Notes: generated by a model not told the origin, from the letters alone. A stretch of 64,000 nucleotides of DNA from Tenggerimyces flavus (GCF_016907715.1 NZ_JAFBCM010000001.1:1178001-1242000), one strand, 5' to 3'; numbered from the stretch's first letter, positions 41,025-50,098 are shown. Program-made: numbers and translations.

Positions 41025-42596
41025 TCAGGCGACGAGGTCGTCGATGACGATGGCGGCGAGTTTGCGGACGGCTTCGCGGGTTTGGGGGCGGAGCATCTTG
41101 TTGATGGCGTTGGGGTCGCGGAACGGGATCTTGCCGCCGCCGTCGAGGGCTGGGTCGTACGGGACGATGATGAGGTCGCGGACGTGGTCGCGGAACGCGC
41201 GGTCGATGGCTCGGACCTTGACCGGGCTCGCCGTTTCCTTAGCTATCACGGCCAAAACGACCCGTCGGCGCATCTCGGGGTAGCCGTTGTCGGTGAGGAA
41301 CTGCAACGTCTTCCGCGCCAGGTTGGCGCCGTCCTTGGTGTTGTCGGTCACCAGCACCATGCCGTGCGCGACCTTCAACGTGCCCAGCATCGCTTCGTGG
41401 GTGATGTGCGTTCCGTTGTCCAAGATCGCAAAGGAAAAGAACGGCGCGAAGAGCTCGGCCAAGAGCTCCACGTCGGCGACGGACAGCTGGTGACGGATCT
41501 TGCGGTCCGTCGACGCCGCGAGGACGCGGACGTTCATCTCCGGCACTTTCTCCATGAAATCGTGCACGTGATAGCGCCACGGGATCTCGTCGACGTGGGC
41601 GAGGAGATCGCGGATGGAGTGGTGCGGGCGGACGCCGAAGCGGTCGGGCAGCGTGCCGAGGTCGGGGTTCAGGTCCGCGACTCCCACGGACTCGCGCCGG
41701 CCCTCGGCGATCTCGGTCGCCAGCAGGGCGGCCAGTGTGGTCTTGCCCACGCCGCCCTTCTCGGACGCGATGCCGACGTAGCCGCAGTAGCCGCGGGTCC
41801 GGCGCAGCTGGCGGTTGAGGCGCTCGCGGATGCCGAGTTCCTCGATGTCCTTCTTGCTCGGCCCGAGGTTGATCTTCGACACCTTGTAGACGAACCCCTG
41901 GAATCCCGAACGCGGGATGGGCTTGCGCTGCTCGAGACTCTCGAACAGCGTGTCGTCGTCGTCCGGCGCACCGCTCCGCTCCGGCGTCCGCGCGTGCCGG
42001 GAGGACCCGGCGGCGGCGAGGGCGGTGCCGGGCGTGCTCACCGGCGGACCGACGGGCTGCCGGCCCTGCGCCGGCCGTTCGGAGGCCGAAGCCGACGCGG
42101 CGGAGGCGGCAGCGGCCTCGATCCCGCGGCGACGGGCCATCGGGGACGGCGGCGGCTCTGCGGGGCCGTTCGGGCGCGGTTGCCAGTACGCGGGCGCCTG
42201 CGCCGCGGGAGGTACGGGTCCCCCGCCGGGCTGTGGCTGGGAGCGCTGCTGGGGCTGGGCGGGCGGTGGCGTCTGGTTCGCCTGGTGGTGCGGCTGCCAC
42301 GGCGCCGGACTGGTCGGCGTGGCCGGGCCGGGTGCGGGCGGCTGCGTGAAACCCTGCGCGGCCGGCTCGGGCTCCGCCGGCCCGTTCTCGGCTGAGGCGG
42401 CCGGAGCCGGTGTCGGCGTCGAGGCAGGGGCCGCGTGGTTACCCGAAGCGTGGTCGTACGGCCGACCCACCCCGATCGACTCCCCGATCTCGGCGGACGA
42501 CGTCGTGCCGCCCTCGGCACCTGGACCGTAAGGAGTGCCCGACCGCTCGGGCTCCCGCTCGCCGGTCGAGGTCTCGCCGTTTTGCTGGTCGCTCAC
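41025..42596 (-). CDS. EspI/MinD-like ParA-family ATPase with Pro-rich N terminus
   Basis: The 523-residue protein opens with ~155 residues of Pro/Ala/Gln-rich low complexity, then ~120 residues with GFQGFVYKVSKINLGPS (~231-247). The deviant Walker A is KGGVGKTT (~280-287), followed by DLNPDLGT. The overall plan (disordered Pro-rich tail, GWxxxVHKxTxxNLGxS-like block, ParA domain) matches EspI (Rv3876) and related proteins of ESX systems. It lacks a membrane-targeting helix. It is the last gene of the minus-strand operon carrying the peptidoglycan hydrolase of the conjugation-like system. It may organise channel placement or regulate the T7SS 15 kb away; both are inference. Confidence 0.8.
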   Translation of the reverse strand: MSDQQNGETSTGEREPERSGTPYGPGAEGGTTSSAEIGESIGVGRPYDHASGNHAAPASTPTPAPAASAENGPAEPEPAAQGFTQPPAPGPATPTSPAPWQPHHQANQTPPPAQPQQRSQPQPGGGPVPPAAQAPAYWQPRPNGPAEPPPSPMARRRGIEAAAASAASASASERPAQGRQPVGPPVSTPGTALAAAGSSRHARTPERSGAPDDDDTLFESLEQRKPIPRSGFQGFVYKVSKINLGPSKKDIEELGIRERLNRQLRRTRGYCGYVGIASEKGGVGKTTLAALLATEIAEGRRESVGVADLNPDLGTLPDRFGVRPHHSIRDLLAHVDEIPWRYHVHDFMEKVPEMNVRVLAASTDRKIRHQLSVADVELLAELFAPFFSFAILDNGTHITHEAMLGTLKVAHGMVLVTDNTKDGANLARKTLQFLTDNGYPEMRRRVVLAVIAKETASPVKVRAIDRAFRDHVRDLIIVPYDPALDGGGKIPFRDPNAINKMLRPQTREAVRKLAAIVIDDLVA

Positions 42597-42632
42597 AAAC
42601 TGCTCCTGACGGACTCCACGCGGAGGCTCACG

Positions 42633-43106
42633 CTACCTGGTCACGATCGACAAGATCACACCGAGAAGCACGAACAACACCGCGCCTGCGATGATCGTCA
42701 GCCGCCCACGCAAGGACTCGTTCCAGGCCCGGCTCACCGACGTACTTCCGGTCGCGAGCCTGGCCACCGACGCGACTCGCCGGAAGATCCCCTGTCGCTC
42801 CTCCGAGGGTGGCTCCGAATCGTAGGTTTCCTCCTCTTCGTCCGGCGACAACCGCAACGCCACGCGCTGACCCGCCCGCACCTCGTCCAAGGCCCCCAGC
42901 AGCCCCTCGAGCGTCCTGGGCGTCAACGGCAGAACGGTCACCGCCTCGTCACTTTCCACACACAGGACCGCATTCCACGGATCCTCGGGGTCGTAACCCT
43001 CCACGCCGAACGCGACCGCCGGAACGTACGGCAGCTCGTCCAGCGTCTCGGCGCCACCCGAGACCGACGCTGAAGAGGGCTCGGAACCATCCACGTTCGT
43101 GCTCAC
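42633..43106 (-). CDS. Small tail-anchored membrane protein
   Basis: The 157-residue product starts at a GTG at 43106 because GGAGG lies 6 bases upstream; the frame is open 8 codons further but without support. The first ~85 residues form an acidic domain (VAFGVEGYDPEDPWNAVLCV, LPLTPRTLEGLLGALDEV), followed by a charged linker, and a single hydrophobic helix is at the C terminus (~137-155, LTIIAGAVLFVLLGVILSIV). This gives a cytoplasmic domain with a membrane tail. Family unknown. It lies 36 bases upstream of the MinD-like gene on the same strand and may anchor that ATPase to the membrane. Confidence 0.7.
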   Translation of the reverse strand: MSTNVDGSEPSSASVSGGAETLDELPYVPAVAFGVEGYDPEDPWNAVLCVESDEAVTVLPLTPRTLEGLLGALDEVRAGQRVALRLSPDEEEETYDSEPPSEERQGIFRRVASVARLATGSTSVSRAWNESLRGRLTIIAGAVLFVLLGVILSIVTR

Positions 43107-43185
43107 GTGCCCTCCGTCCCTGTCTGTCACACCCGGCTGTGAGCGGTCGCAAACTCCGCGTAGTACCCATCATGGCCCCGCAGCG

Positions 43186-44757
43186 TCACGGCTGCACGCC
43201 ATGGAACCGGAGGAAGATCTCCGGATCTTGCGCCACCCCGTCCACCCGCGTCTCGAAATGCAGGTGGTTACCGGTCGAGTTGCCCGTCGTCCCCACCTCG
43301 CCGATCATCTGCCCCGCGATCACGCTGGCCCCCAGCGCCCCCGGCGAGATGCTCCGCAGGTGGCAGTACCGCGTCTCCACACCGTTGGCGTGCTGGATCT
43401 TGACCATGTTGCCGTACGCCCCGCCGCTCGCCTGCGCGTAGATCACCGTGCCCGCCGCCGCTGCCCGCGCCGGCGTTCCCCCCGGCGCGGCGAAGTCCAG
43501 GCCGGTGTGGCAGTTGCTCCACCGGTCGCCGCAGGCGCCGAACCGCGCCGTCAGGCGGTACGAGTCGGGCGGAACGGGCAGCACCCACTCGCCGGTGTCC
43601 GGAAGTACCGCGGCGTTACCGAAAACCGAGACGTGCACGTGGTTGAGGTGCATGCAGTTGTCGGTCGTACAGCCCGGGATGTTGCTCTCGTACGGCCGCC
43701 AGCCCTGGTCGTTGCGATTGACCGACCAGATCTGCGCGTCGAAGATCACGTACTCGACACCCATCCGGGACGCGTTCGCCTTCGCGAAGTTCGCCATCCG
43801 CCAGCCCAGCGCGTTGCCCGCGGCCGACTTGTAGTCGGGGATCATCGCGTCGACCGCCCGGCCGTTGATGTGGTCACCGTCCGGCCGCTGCCGCTCGCCC
43901 ACGCCGTAGTACGTCTCGACCTCGGGGAACGACTTGTGGAAGCAGCGGATCACGATCAACGCGTCCTGCGTCAGGCCGTTCTCGGCGGCCAGGTCGGTCT
44001 CCGGGCACTGCAGGGCCGGCGGCAGGCCGCAGTCGCCCGGAAGCTGCGCGCCGTCGCCGTACAGCTCCACCAGGCGGCGGGCCAGCGGCTCGTCGTCGGC
44101 GTACGCGTACGGGAACCCCGAGACCTGCACCTCCTGGGCGGCGTCGGTCACCGACATCGACTGCCAGCCCGGCACGTCCAGCAGCCCGCGGTGGCCGTGC
44201 CCGCTCCCCGTGTAGAACTTCGTCGAGCTGATGATCGGGTCCATCCGCTCGTCGAACGTCCCCCACGGCGCGCGCTGCTGGAACAGCCCGACCGAGTCGC
44301 GGTCGCCGTACCCGATGTTGCGCAGCACCGACTCCTGCAGCGCCGTCGCGATCGCGACCACCCAGCCGTACGCCGGAACTTTCAGCTCTTTACCGGTCGC
44401 GATGATCGTCTGCGCGTTCTTCTTCTGGTCCTCGTCCAGGCTGCTCATGCCGACCGCGCTCGGACCGTTCGCCGCCTGCAGCACCTGCTGCGGCTGCCCG
44501 AAGCAGTCCGACGCGAGCGCCTGGTCGTCCTCGCCGCCACCGAACGGGGCGAACAGCGCCATCGTGGTCGCGCCGATGCCGACCACGAGCGCGATCGGCA
44601 GGAACGCGGTCACCGCCGCGACCAGCACGATCAGCCAGGTCCGCTTCGACCCTCCGCCGCTGCCCTGAATCCGCCGTCTGACCTGCTGCTTCGCGAATCC
44701 TTTGAGGAACCTCTTCCCGAGGGTCTTGATCGCTACCCCGACGACGGGCGCCGCCAT
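43186..44757 (-). CDS. Three-domain peptidoglycan hydrolase (TcpG/VirB1-like role)
   Basis: The 523-residue protein has a cytoplasmic basic start, one membrane helix (~40-70) and three extracytoplasmic modules. First, a lysozyme/transglycosylase-like region (~105-175), with ALQESVLRNIGYGDRDSVGL and a likely catalytic Glu. Second, an M15-like/ARB_07466-type region (~295-390), with GDHINGRAVDAMI and MHLNHVHVSV metal-binding residues. Third, an M23 LytM domain (~400-520), with HTGLDF and HLHFE. Such triple fusion is unusual; hydrolases of this kind open the wall for conjugation channels. ATG overlaps the stop of the upstream NTF2-like gene (ATGA). Confidence 0.85.
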   Translation of the reverse strand: MAAPVVGVAIKTLGKRFLKGFAKQQVRRRIQGSGGGSKRTWLIVLVAAVTAFLPIALVVGIGATTMALFAPFGGGEDDQALASDCFGQPQQVLQAANGPSAVGMSSLDEDQKKNAQTIIATGKELKVPAYGWVVAIATALQESVLRNIGYGDRDSVGLFQQRAPWGTFDERMDPIISSTKFYTGSGHGHRGLLDVPGWQSMSVTDAAQEVQVSGFPYAYADDEPLARRLVELYGDGAQLPGDCGLPPALQCPETDLAAENGLTQDALIVIRCFHKSFPEVETYYGVGERQRPDGDHINGRAVDAMIPDYKSAAGNALGWRMANFAKANASRMGVEYVIFDAQIWSVNRNDQGWRPYESNIPGCTTDNCMHLNHVHVSVFGNAAVLPDTGEWVLPVPPDSYRLTARFGACGDRWSNCHTGLDFAAPGGTPARAAAAGTVIYAQASGGAYGNMVKIQHANGVETRYCHLRSISPGALGASVIAGQMIGEVGTTGNSTGNHLHFETRVDGVAQDPEIFLRFHGVQP

Positions 44758-45386
44758 CAGGGCGCCCCGGCGATCGGCGTCGGGCTCCGGCTGCCGGTCG
44801 CCCCCGGCAACGGCGTCGGCGAGGCGGTCGTCGGCTCGACCGGGAAGATCTCCGTCACCTTCCAGCCGTCGGTGTCGAGCAGGAGGTTGCAGCGCAGCAA
44901 CTGCCCGTCGCTCCACTTGGTGTGGTTGCCGGCGGAGTACGGGGTCGCCGCCACGATCGTGGGCGCACCCACGGGCTTCCCGGTGATCACGACCTGGTCG
45001 TCGCTCAAGGTCAGCTGCTCGGTGAGTCCGGGCGCCGCGTACGGCGCGATCAGCGCGCGCCGCGCGGCGGCCTTGCCCGGCGTCGACCAGGCCTTCAGGA
45101 ACCGTACGGTCACATCGTTGATCGCCCGGACCGTGCCCGGGTCGGGCTTGAAGTCCGCGTGGTCGTCGTCGCCCTCGAGCTCCTCGGTCGGCGAGACCGA
45201 CGGCTCGACCGGTCCGGCGGGCGCGGGCTCGCCGTCCACAGCCTCCGCCGTGGGCGTCTCGACGCCGGCGCTGACGTTGGCGCTGTTCGTGCTGTTGAGA
45301 TACGTGGTGACCACCAGCGCGACGACGGCAAGCACGGCGACCACAGCGGCGAGCACTGCGGTGAGTCGTACGTTCCGGTTGTCCAT
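44757..45386 (-). CDS. Single-helix membrane protein with NTF2-like extracytoplasmic domain
   Basis: The 209-residue protein has a short cytoplasmic start, one helix (~9-30), an acidic Pro/Thr-rich spacer (~40-80) and a soluble domain (~85-185) with LKAWSTPGKAAARRALIAPY, then LTEQLTLSD. This resembles an NTF2-like or VirB8-type fold. The C terminus is a Pro/Thr/Ser-rich tail. It heads the minus-strand operon with the peptidoglycan hydrolase, tail-anchored protein and ATPase. A VirB8-like companion for the TcpC-like protein is plausible. No promoter is obvious in the 106-base gap on its 5' side. Confidence 0.7.
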   Translation of the reverse strand: MDNRNVRLTAVLAAVVAVLAVVALVVTTYLNSTNSANVSAGVETPTAEAVDGEPAPAGPVEPSVSPTEELEGDDDHADFKPDPGTVRAINDVTVRFLKAWSTPGKAAARRALIAPYAAPGLTEQLTLSDDQVVITGKPVGAPTIVAATPYSAGNHTKWSDGQLLRCNLLLDTDGWKVTEIFPVEPTTASPTPLPGATGSRSPTPIAGAP

Positions 45387-45492
45387 CGTCGACCCCCGAG
45401 GTGGTGTTGTCGCGACTACCGTACGCGACGATCTGCTGCCACTGAAACCCGTCGTTCAGGACCTGTGGACAAGTGAAATGTTCGCTATCTGG

Positions 45493-46554
45493 CTAAATCA
45501 ACCGACGTAGCAGGGGGATCTTCCGCACGCCAGCCACCACCAACCCACAAACCACCAGCAACGCCACGACCAGGCTGACGTGGAACGCGAAGTCCACGTT
45601 CGGGTTCGCGAACGTCAGGTCCAGCCGGCGGACCAGCTCGAGCGGGATCGGATGGATCAGGTAGACGCCGAACGTCAGCCCCGCCAGCCACCCCAGCGGC
45701 CGGTCGAACCGCCCCGGCGACCGCGTCAGTGATCGGAGCAGCAGCGCCAGAGTCAGCGTGGCGACGACGTTCTGCGGCGAGAAGTAGTCGTACAGCACCC
45801 GCCCGTCCTGCGGGCCGACCAGCCCGAACAGCCACCAACTGCCGCCCGCCGTCAGCAGCACGCAGGCGCCGAAGACGCCGGCGAGGAGCAGGCGCGACGG
45901 GCGGAACGTCGTCGTCGCGACCACGTACCCGAGCAGGTAGTAGCCGAGCCAGGGGACGAAGTACGAGAACGCGTTGAACCCGCCCCCGCCCATCAGCTGG
46001 TGCTGCAACTTGTCGGCGGTCGCCAGCACAATGCACACCACGGCGGCCGCCACGACCAACCGGCGGGACGAGGCGGCCACGAAGCGACGCAGGAACGGTG
46101 TGACCAGATAGAGGCCAGCGATCACGTACAGGAAGTAGAGGTGGTAGTACGGCGTCCCCCACAGGAAGCCCTGGACGAACGTGTAGCCCGTGACCGGTCG
46201 ACCGTGGCTCCACGCGTCGAACCAGAGGAAGAACACCGTCCACACGACGAGCGGGATCGCGATCCGAGCGGCGCGACGCGCGTAGAACGTGCGCACGGGT
46301 TCGGTCCGGCCCAACAGGACCGCGCCCGAGACGAGGACGAACAGCGGAACGCAGAAGCGCGTGACCGCGTACACGAGGTTGCCCGCATGCCATAGCCGCG
46401 GCGCCACCTCGCCCCAGGAGAGCGCGAAGTGGGAGAAGACGTGGATGGCGACCACCGCGACGATCGCCAGGATCCGGCTCCAGGCGATCCACGGCTGGAA
46501 CGAGGACGAGCTCGGCCGCGCCTGGGAAGAAGTGACCGACGCCGTAGTGGTCAT
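45493..46554 (-). CDS. Acyltransferase family 3 (OafA/WecH-like) membrane protein
   Basis: The 353-residue product has about ten helices and typical features of the acyltransferase-3 family: the first-helix IVAVVAIHVFSHF carries the catalytic-type His near ~38, the second region has TRFCVPLFVLVSGAVLLG (~65-82), and an RRAARI stretch follows (~93-98). Such enzymes add acetyl or other acyl groups to sugars of surface polysaccharides. The ATG overlaps the stop of the WecG-like transferase, so the two form a coupled pair. Confidence 0.88.
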   Translation of the reverse strand: MTTTASVTSSQARPSSSSFQPWIAWSRILAIVAVVAIHVFSHFALSWGEVAPRLWHAGNLVYAVTRFCVPLFVLVSGAVLLGRTEPVRTFYARRAARIAIPLVVWTVFFLWFDAWSHGRPVTGYTFVQGFLWGTPYYHLYFLYVIAGLYLVTPFLRRFVAASSRRLVVAAAVVCIVLATADKLQHQLMGGGGFNAFSYFVPWLGYYLLGYVVATTTFRPSRLLLAGVFGACVLLTAGGSWWLFGLVGPQDGRVLYDYFSPQNVVATLTLALLLRSLTRSPGRFDRPLGWLAGLTFGVYLIHPIPLELVRRLDLTFANPNVDFAFHVSLVVALLVVCGLVVAGVRKIPLLRRLI

Positions 46555-47369
46555 TCAGAAGGCGAAGGCTTGGCCCGTCTCCGCGAGGTGAGGTACTCCC
46601 GGATGACCAGGCCGACGAACTCGACGTTGCCGAGGAAGTACCGGCGCAGCATCCGCGACGGCTCCTGGCGCATGCGGTGCAGCCACTCCAGGCCGTACTT
46701 CTGCATCCACAACGGCGCCCGCGTGACCTCGCCGGCCACCACGTCGAACGAGCCGCCGACGCCCACCGCGAGCGGCACCTGCAGCTTGTCCAGGTGCCGG
46801 TGCAGGAACTCCTCCTTGCGCGGGGTGGGCAGGCCGACGAACAGCAGATCGGCGTTCGTCGCCGCGATCTCGGCGACGACGTCGGGCTCTTCTTCCTCCG
46901 ACCAGTACCCGCTGCGCGAGCCGACGATCTTGACGCCCTGCTTCTCGGCGACCTCGGCGGCGCGGCGTACGGTCTCCGGCTTCGAGCCGAGCAGGTAGAC
47001 CTTGTAGCCCTGCTTGCCCGCGGCTTCCCACATGCGGAGCATGAAGTCGATGCCGGTCACCCGCTCCGGCAGCGCCGTGCCCAGCAGCCGGCTGGCCCAG
47101 ACGATCGACTGGCCATCAGCGTTCGCGATCGCGCAGGACTCGATGATCTCTCGGAGTGCTGGATCGCGGCGTGCGGCGACGACCTTGGCCGCGTTGATCG
47201 CGACGTGTTGGTGCGGCCGCCGCGTACGAATCAGCTGGTGCGCGACCTCGATCGACTCTTCCATCGTCAAGATGTCGACGGGAATGTCGCAAATCCGCAT
47301 CCGCCGCACCGACGGGCCGTTCACGGCGTCGTCACTGAGGTCGGCACGGATGCGCTCCGGTGTCCTCAC
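46551..47369 (-). CDS. WecG/TagA/CpsF-family glycosyltransferase
   Basis: The 272-residue enzyme is of the family that adds ManNAc or ManNAcA to a lipid-linked GlcNAc during wall teichoic acid or surface-polymer synthesis. Diagnostic blocks are ANADGQSIVWASRLLG (~82-97), LLGSKPETV (~125-133) and GVGGSFDVVAGEVTRAP (~203-219). The start is a GTG at 47369 with GGAGGG 9 bases upstream; the internal Met at ~24 lacks a ribosome site. First gene of the pair with the acyltransferase. The missing C-terminal membrane-anchoring segment is normal for many family members. Confidence 0.92.
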   Translation of the reverse strand: MRTPERIRADLSDDAVNGPSVRRMRICDIPVDILTMEESIEVAHQLIRTRRPHQHVAINAAKVVAARRDPALREIIESCAIANADGQSIVWASRLLGTALPERVTGIDFMLRMWEAAGKQGYKVYLLGSKPETVRRAAEVAEKQGVKIVGSRSGYWSEEEEPDVVAEIAATNADLLFVGLPTPRKEEFLHRHLDKLQVPLAVGVGGSFDVVAGEVTRAPLWMQKYGLEWLHRMRQEPSRMLRRYFLGNVEFVGLVIREYLTSRRRAKPSPSE

Positions 47370-47468
47370 CCAATCCCTCCGCTGCCGCCCCTAAGTTGAC
47401 GCCCCAGCATGCCAGTCCCGCCCCCATCGAGTCGACCAGGTGTGCCGCGTTTGTGGATATCCATTTCG

Positions 47469-48953
47469 TCATGGAACGCGCCTACCGCCCCGAATTCGGC
47501 GTACCCGACCCCAGATGTCCATCAAATCGCGGCGGTGCGAGACGGAAAACATCAGGGCGAATCCAACCATGCAAGCAGTGACGACCAGAACGCGGGGCAT
47601 CGAAACGGCGACCGCGGCGAGCGCGATCCCGACGGCCGTGGTGATCCCGAGGCGCCCCAGCAACCGGATCGGCGAGATGCCCAGGCGTTGCAGCGCGAGC
47701 ACCAGCGGGACCCCCGCCTGGACGACCATGCCCCACATATAGCCGGCCGCGACGCCCGTTGCGCCGAACCGATCGCCGATCAGCAGCCACGCCCCCGTAC
47801 CGACCACCACGCCTGCGGCCGAGGCGAGCGGCGGGATCCGGGCGAGGCGCAGGTCGTACGCCGACAGCACGTTCACCGACGGCACCGCGACCACGTAGAA
47901 CAGCACGGCGAGCACGAGCAGGGCGAACACCGCACCGCCGCCGCGGTATTCCGGCCCGTACACCAGGCCGAGGGCCGGCCCGCCGAGCATGGCGGCGAGC
48001 GCGAACGCGGGCACCATCGTGACCGCGAGCAGCTTGGTCAGGCTCTCGGTCTGCCGCGCCAGCTCCGCGTCGTCCCCACGCCCGACCGACTCCGCGGCGG
48101 CGGGGAAGAACGCCAGCGCCATCGCCCGCGGCGCGAAGAACGCGGGGCTGACCAGGCTCATCGCGGCCGCGTACCGCCCCGCCTCGGTGTCGTTCGTCAG
48201 GTGCTGCGCGACCACCATCGAGATCTGGAAGAAGCCCTGGCTCGCCGCGATCCCCAGCGCGGTGAACGCGACGAAGCCGGACAGCTCACGGCCCAGGTCG
48301 GGCCGCTCCCCCACGGGGACGCGCGGTGTGGACAGCGCCGCGCCGACCGCGAACGCCGCGTACCCCACGACCAGCGGAGCCAGCAGCATCCCGGGCAGCC
48401 AGAGCACCGCCACGACGGTGAGAACGAGGATCGCCACGTCCGCGGCCACCTCGAGCACCGCGTACCGGCCGGGCAGCTGGTGCCCGTACAGCACGGACTT
48501 GGAGAACGTGTACGCCGAGTACGCCGCCGCCAGCGCGCACACCCACGCGACCTGCGCGGCTGAGGCGTCCGGCAGCAACCACCGCCCGGCGATCGCGAGC
48601 GCGGCGACCACCGAGACCGTCGCCACGATCGTCCATCGGGTCAGGACGCGCTGAACAGCCGCGGCTGCCCCAGCGCCATGCCGAGCGGTCGTCAGCGGCA
48701 GGAACTTCGACGCGGCCGCACCGGTCGCCGCCGCGCTCACGAACGTCGCCACGAACGCCAGCGAGATCGCCGAGTTCACGTCCGCCAGCCGTGCTGGCGG
48801 GCCGGTCTGCCCGATCACCGCCGTGTAGACGAGGCGGGTCAGCCCGAGCGCGGCGATGCCGAGCATCGACCAGAGCGTGCCAGTGAGGACGCGGCTGGCC
48901 ATGCTCGGTGGCTGTTCCGAGGGCTGTCGGGTTGGCGGGGTATCGTTCGGCAC
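47469..48953 (-). CDS. Second polysaccharide flippase (Wzx/MOP-like)
   Basis: The 494-residue protein has about 14 hydrophobic helices after a polar start (GTG at 48953). Typical flippase features are TGTLWSMLGIAALGLTRLVY in the first helix and SKFLPLTTA in the second region. The second polysaccharide flippase of the window suggests two separate surface glycans. Its coding region overlaps no other gene if the GT4 gene starts at 48998; a longer start of that gene would overlap it. The convergent 3' region to the WecG gene is short. Confidence 0.88.
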   Translation of the reverse strand: MPNDTPPTRQPSEQPPSMASRVLTGTLWSMLGIAALGLTRLVYTAVIGQTGPPARLADVNSAISLAFVATFVSAAATGAAASKFLPLTTARHGAGAAAAVQRVLTRWTIVATVSVVAALAIAGRWLLPDASAAQVAWVCALAAAYSAYTFSKSVLYGHQLPGRYAVLEVAADVAILVLTVVAVLWLPGMLLAPLVVGYAAFAVGAALSTPRVPVGERPDLGRELSGFVAFTALGIAASQGFFQISMVVAQHLTNDTEAGRYAAAMSLVSPAFFAPRAMALAFFPAAAESVGRGDDAELARQTESLTKLLAVTMVPAFALAAMLGGPALGLVYGPEYRGGGAVFALLVLAVLFYVVAVPSVNVLSAYDLRLARIPPLASAAGVVVGTGAWLLIGDRFGATGVAAGYMWGMVVQAGVPLVLALQRLGISPIRLLGRLGITTAVGIALAAVAVSMPRVLVVTACMVGFALMFSVSHRRDLMDIWGRVRRIRGGRRVP

Positions 48954-48997
48954 CGCCCGTCATCATGCCGCAGCGGAAGAGAAGGTCACCGCCGACC

Positions 48998-50098
48998 GTG
49001 TCCGAAGAAAGCGTCGAGCCGCTTCGCATCGTCGTCGTGACCAACCTGTGGCCGAGCGCACGGCGGCCGGCCTGGGGATCGTTCGTGGCCAACCGGGTCG
49101 ACGCGCTCCGCCGGCTCGGGCAGGACGTCCGCGTCGTCGCCGTGCACGACCACCCGTCAGGTGTGGCCAGGTACGCCAGCCTGCTCGGCCGCGTCGCGCA
49201 GGCCGCGACCGGTGGGCGGCGCCCGCGTACGGTCGTCGAGGCGCACATCGCGTACCCGACCGGCGTCTTCGCGCTCCCGCTCGCCCGCGTCCTCAGGGCT
49301 CCGCTGGTGCTGTTCGCGCACGGCAGCGACGTGCTGCGGCTGCCCGACCGGACGCCCGTCGACCAGACGCTGTGCCGCGCGGTGTTCGACCGTGCCGGCC
49401 TGGTCGTCGCGAACTCGAGCTACCTCGCCGGCGAGGTCCGCAGCCGGCTGAACGTCGACGAGGAACGGATCGCGCTCGTTCCCCCGGGCATCCGGTACGG
49501 CGACTTCTCCGCGGCGCGCCGGGATGCCGACGGCTCCGGCCAGCCGCGGAACGAGCTGTTGTTCGTCGCCAACCTCATCCGCCGCAAGGGCCTCGATGTG
49601 CTCATCGACGCGCTCGCCGAGCTGAAGCGGCAGGGTGCGGACGTTCCTCGGCTCCGGGTCGTCGGCGACGGTGAGGAGCGCGAACGGCTGGTCGCTCAGG
49701 CGCGTTCGGCTGCCGTCGAGGTCGACTTCCTCGGCGCGCTGCCGCAGGAGGGCGTTGTTCGCGAGATGGCCGCCGCCGAGGTGGTCGCCGTTCCGTCCCG
49801 CGAGGAGGCACTCGGCCTCGCGGCGCTCGAGGCGATGGCCGCCGGCTGTGTCCCGGTGGTGTCGGCGATCGGCGGGCTGGCCGAGTCGGTGAAGGATGGC
49901 GTTCAGGGCTTCTCGTGCCGGCCGGAGGATCCGGCTGACCTCGCCGTCGCGTTGTTGCGGGCGCGGGCCGCCGTACGCGATCCGGCGCAGCGGGCGGCGT
50001 TGCACGTCGCGGCGGACGCCGAGGCGCGGCCGCACGACGTGGACGCGGTGACCGCGCGCACCTTGACCGCGTTCCGGCGGCTGGTGGAGGCCTCGTGA
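48998..50098 (+). CDS. GT4-family glycosyltransferase
   Basis: The 366-residue GT-B enzyme has the N-terminal motif NLWPSARRPAWGSFVANRVD (~16-35) and the family's C-terminal domain with FVANLIRRKGLDVLIDAL (~188-205). It also has the EX7E-type nucleotide-sugar site SREEALGLAALEAMAAG (~266-282). I chose the GTG at 48998 because GAAGG lies upstream and the product begins MSEESVEPLRIVVVTNLWPS, as in relatives; the frame is open back to 48908. The donor sugar is unknown. The stop overlaps the start of the next gene. Confidence 0.9.
   Translation: MSEESVEPLRIVVVTNLWPSARRPAWGSFVANRVDALRRLGQDVRVVAVHDHPSGVARYASLLGRVAQAATGGRRPRTVVEAHIAYPTGVFALPLARVLRAPLVLFAHGSDVLRLPDRTPVDQTLCRAVFDRAGLVVANSSYLAGEVRSRLNVDEERIALVPPGIRYGDFSAARRDADGSGQPRNELLFVANLIRRKGLDVLIDALAELKRQGADVPRLRVVGDGEERERLVAQARSAAVEVDFLGALPQEGVVREMAAAEVVAVPSREEALGLAALEAMAAGCVPVVSAIGGLAESVKDGVQGFSCRPEDPADLAVALLRARAAVRDPAQRAALHVAADAEARPHDVDAVTARTLTAFRRLVEAS

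Noticed and set aside
28436-45386. Call as an integrative conjugative element
   Set aside because: No integrase, relaxase, oriT or direct-repeat boundaries were found, and both flanks are ordinary chromosomal genes.
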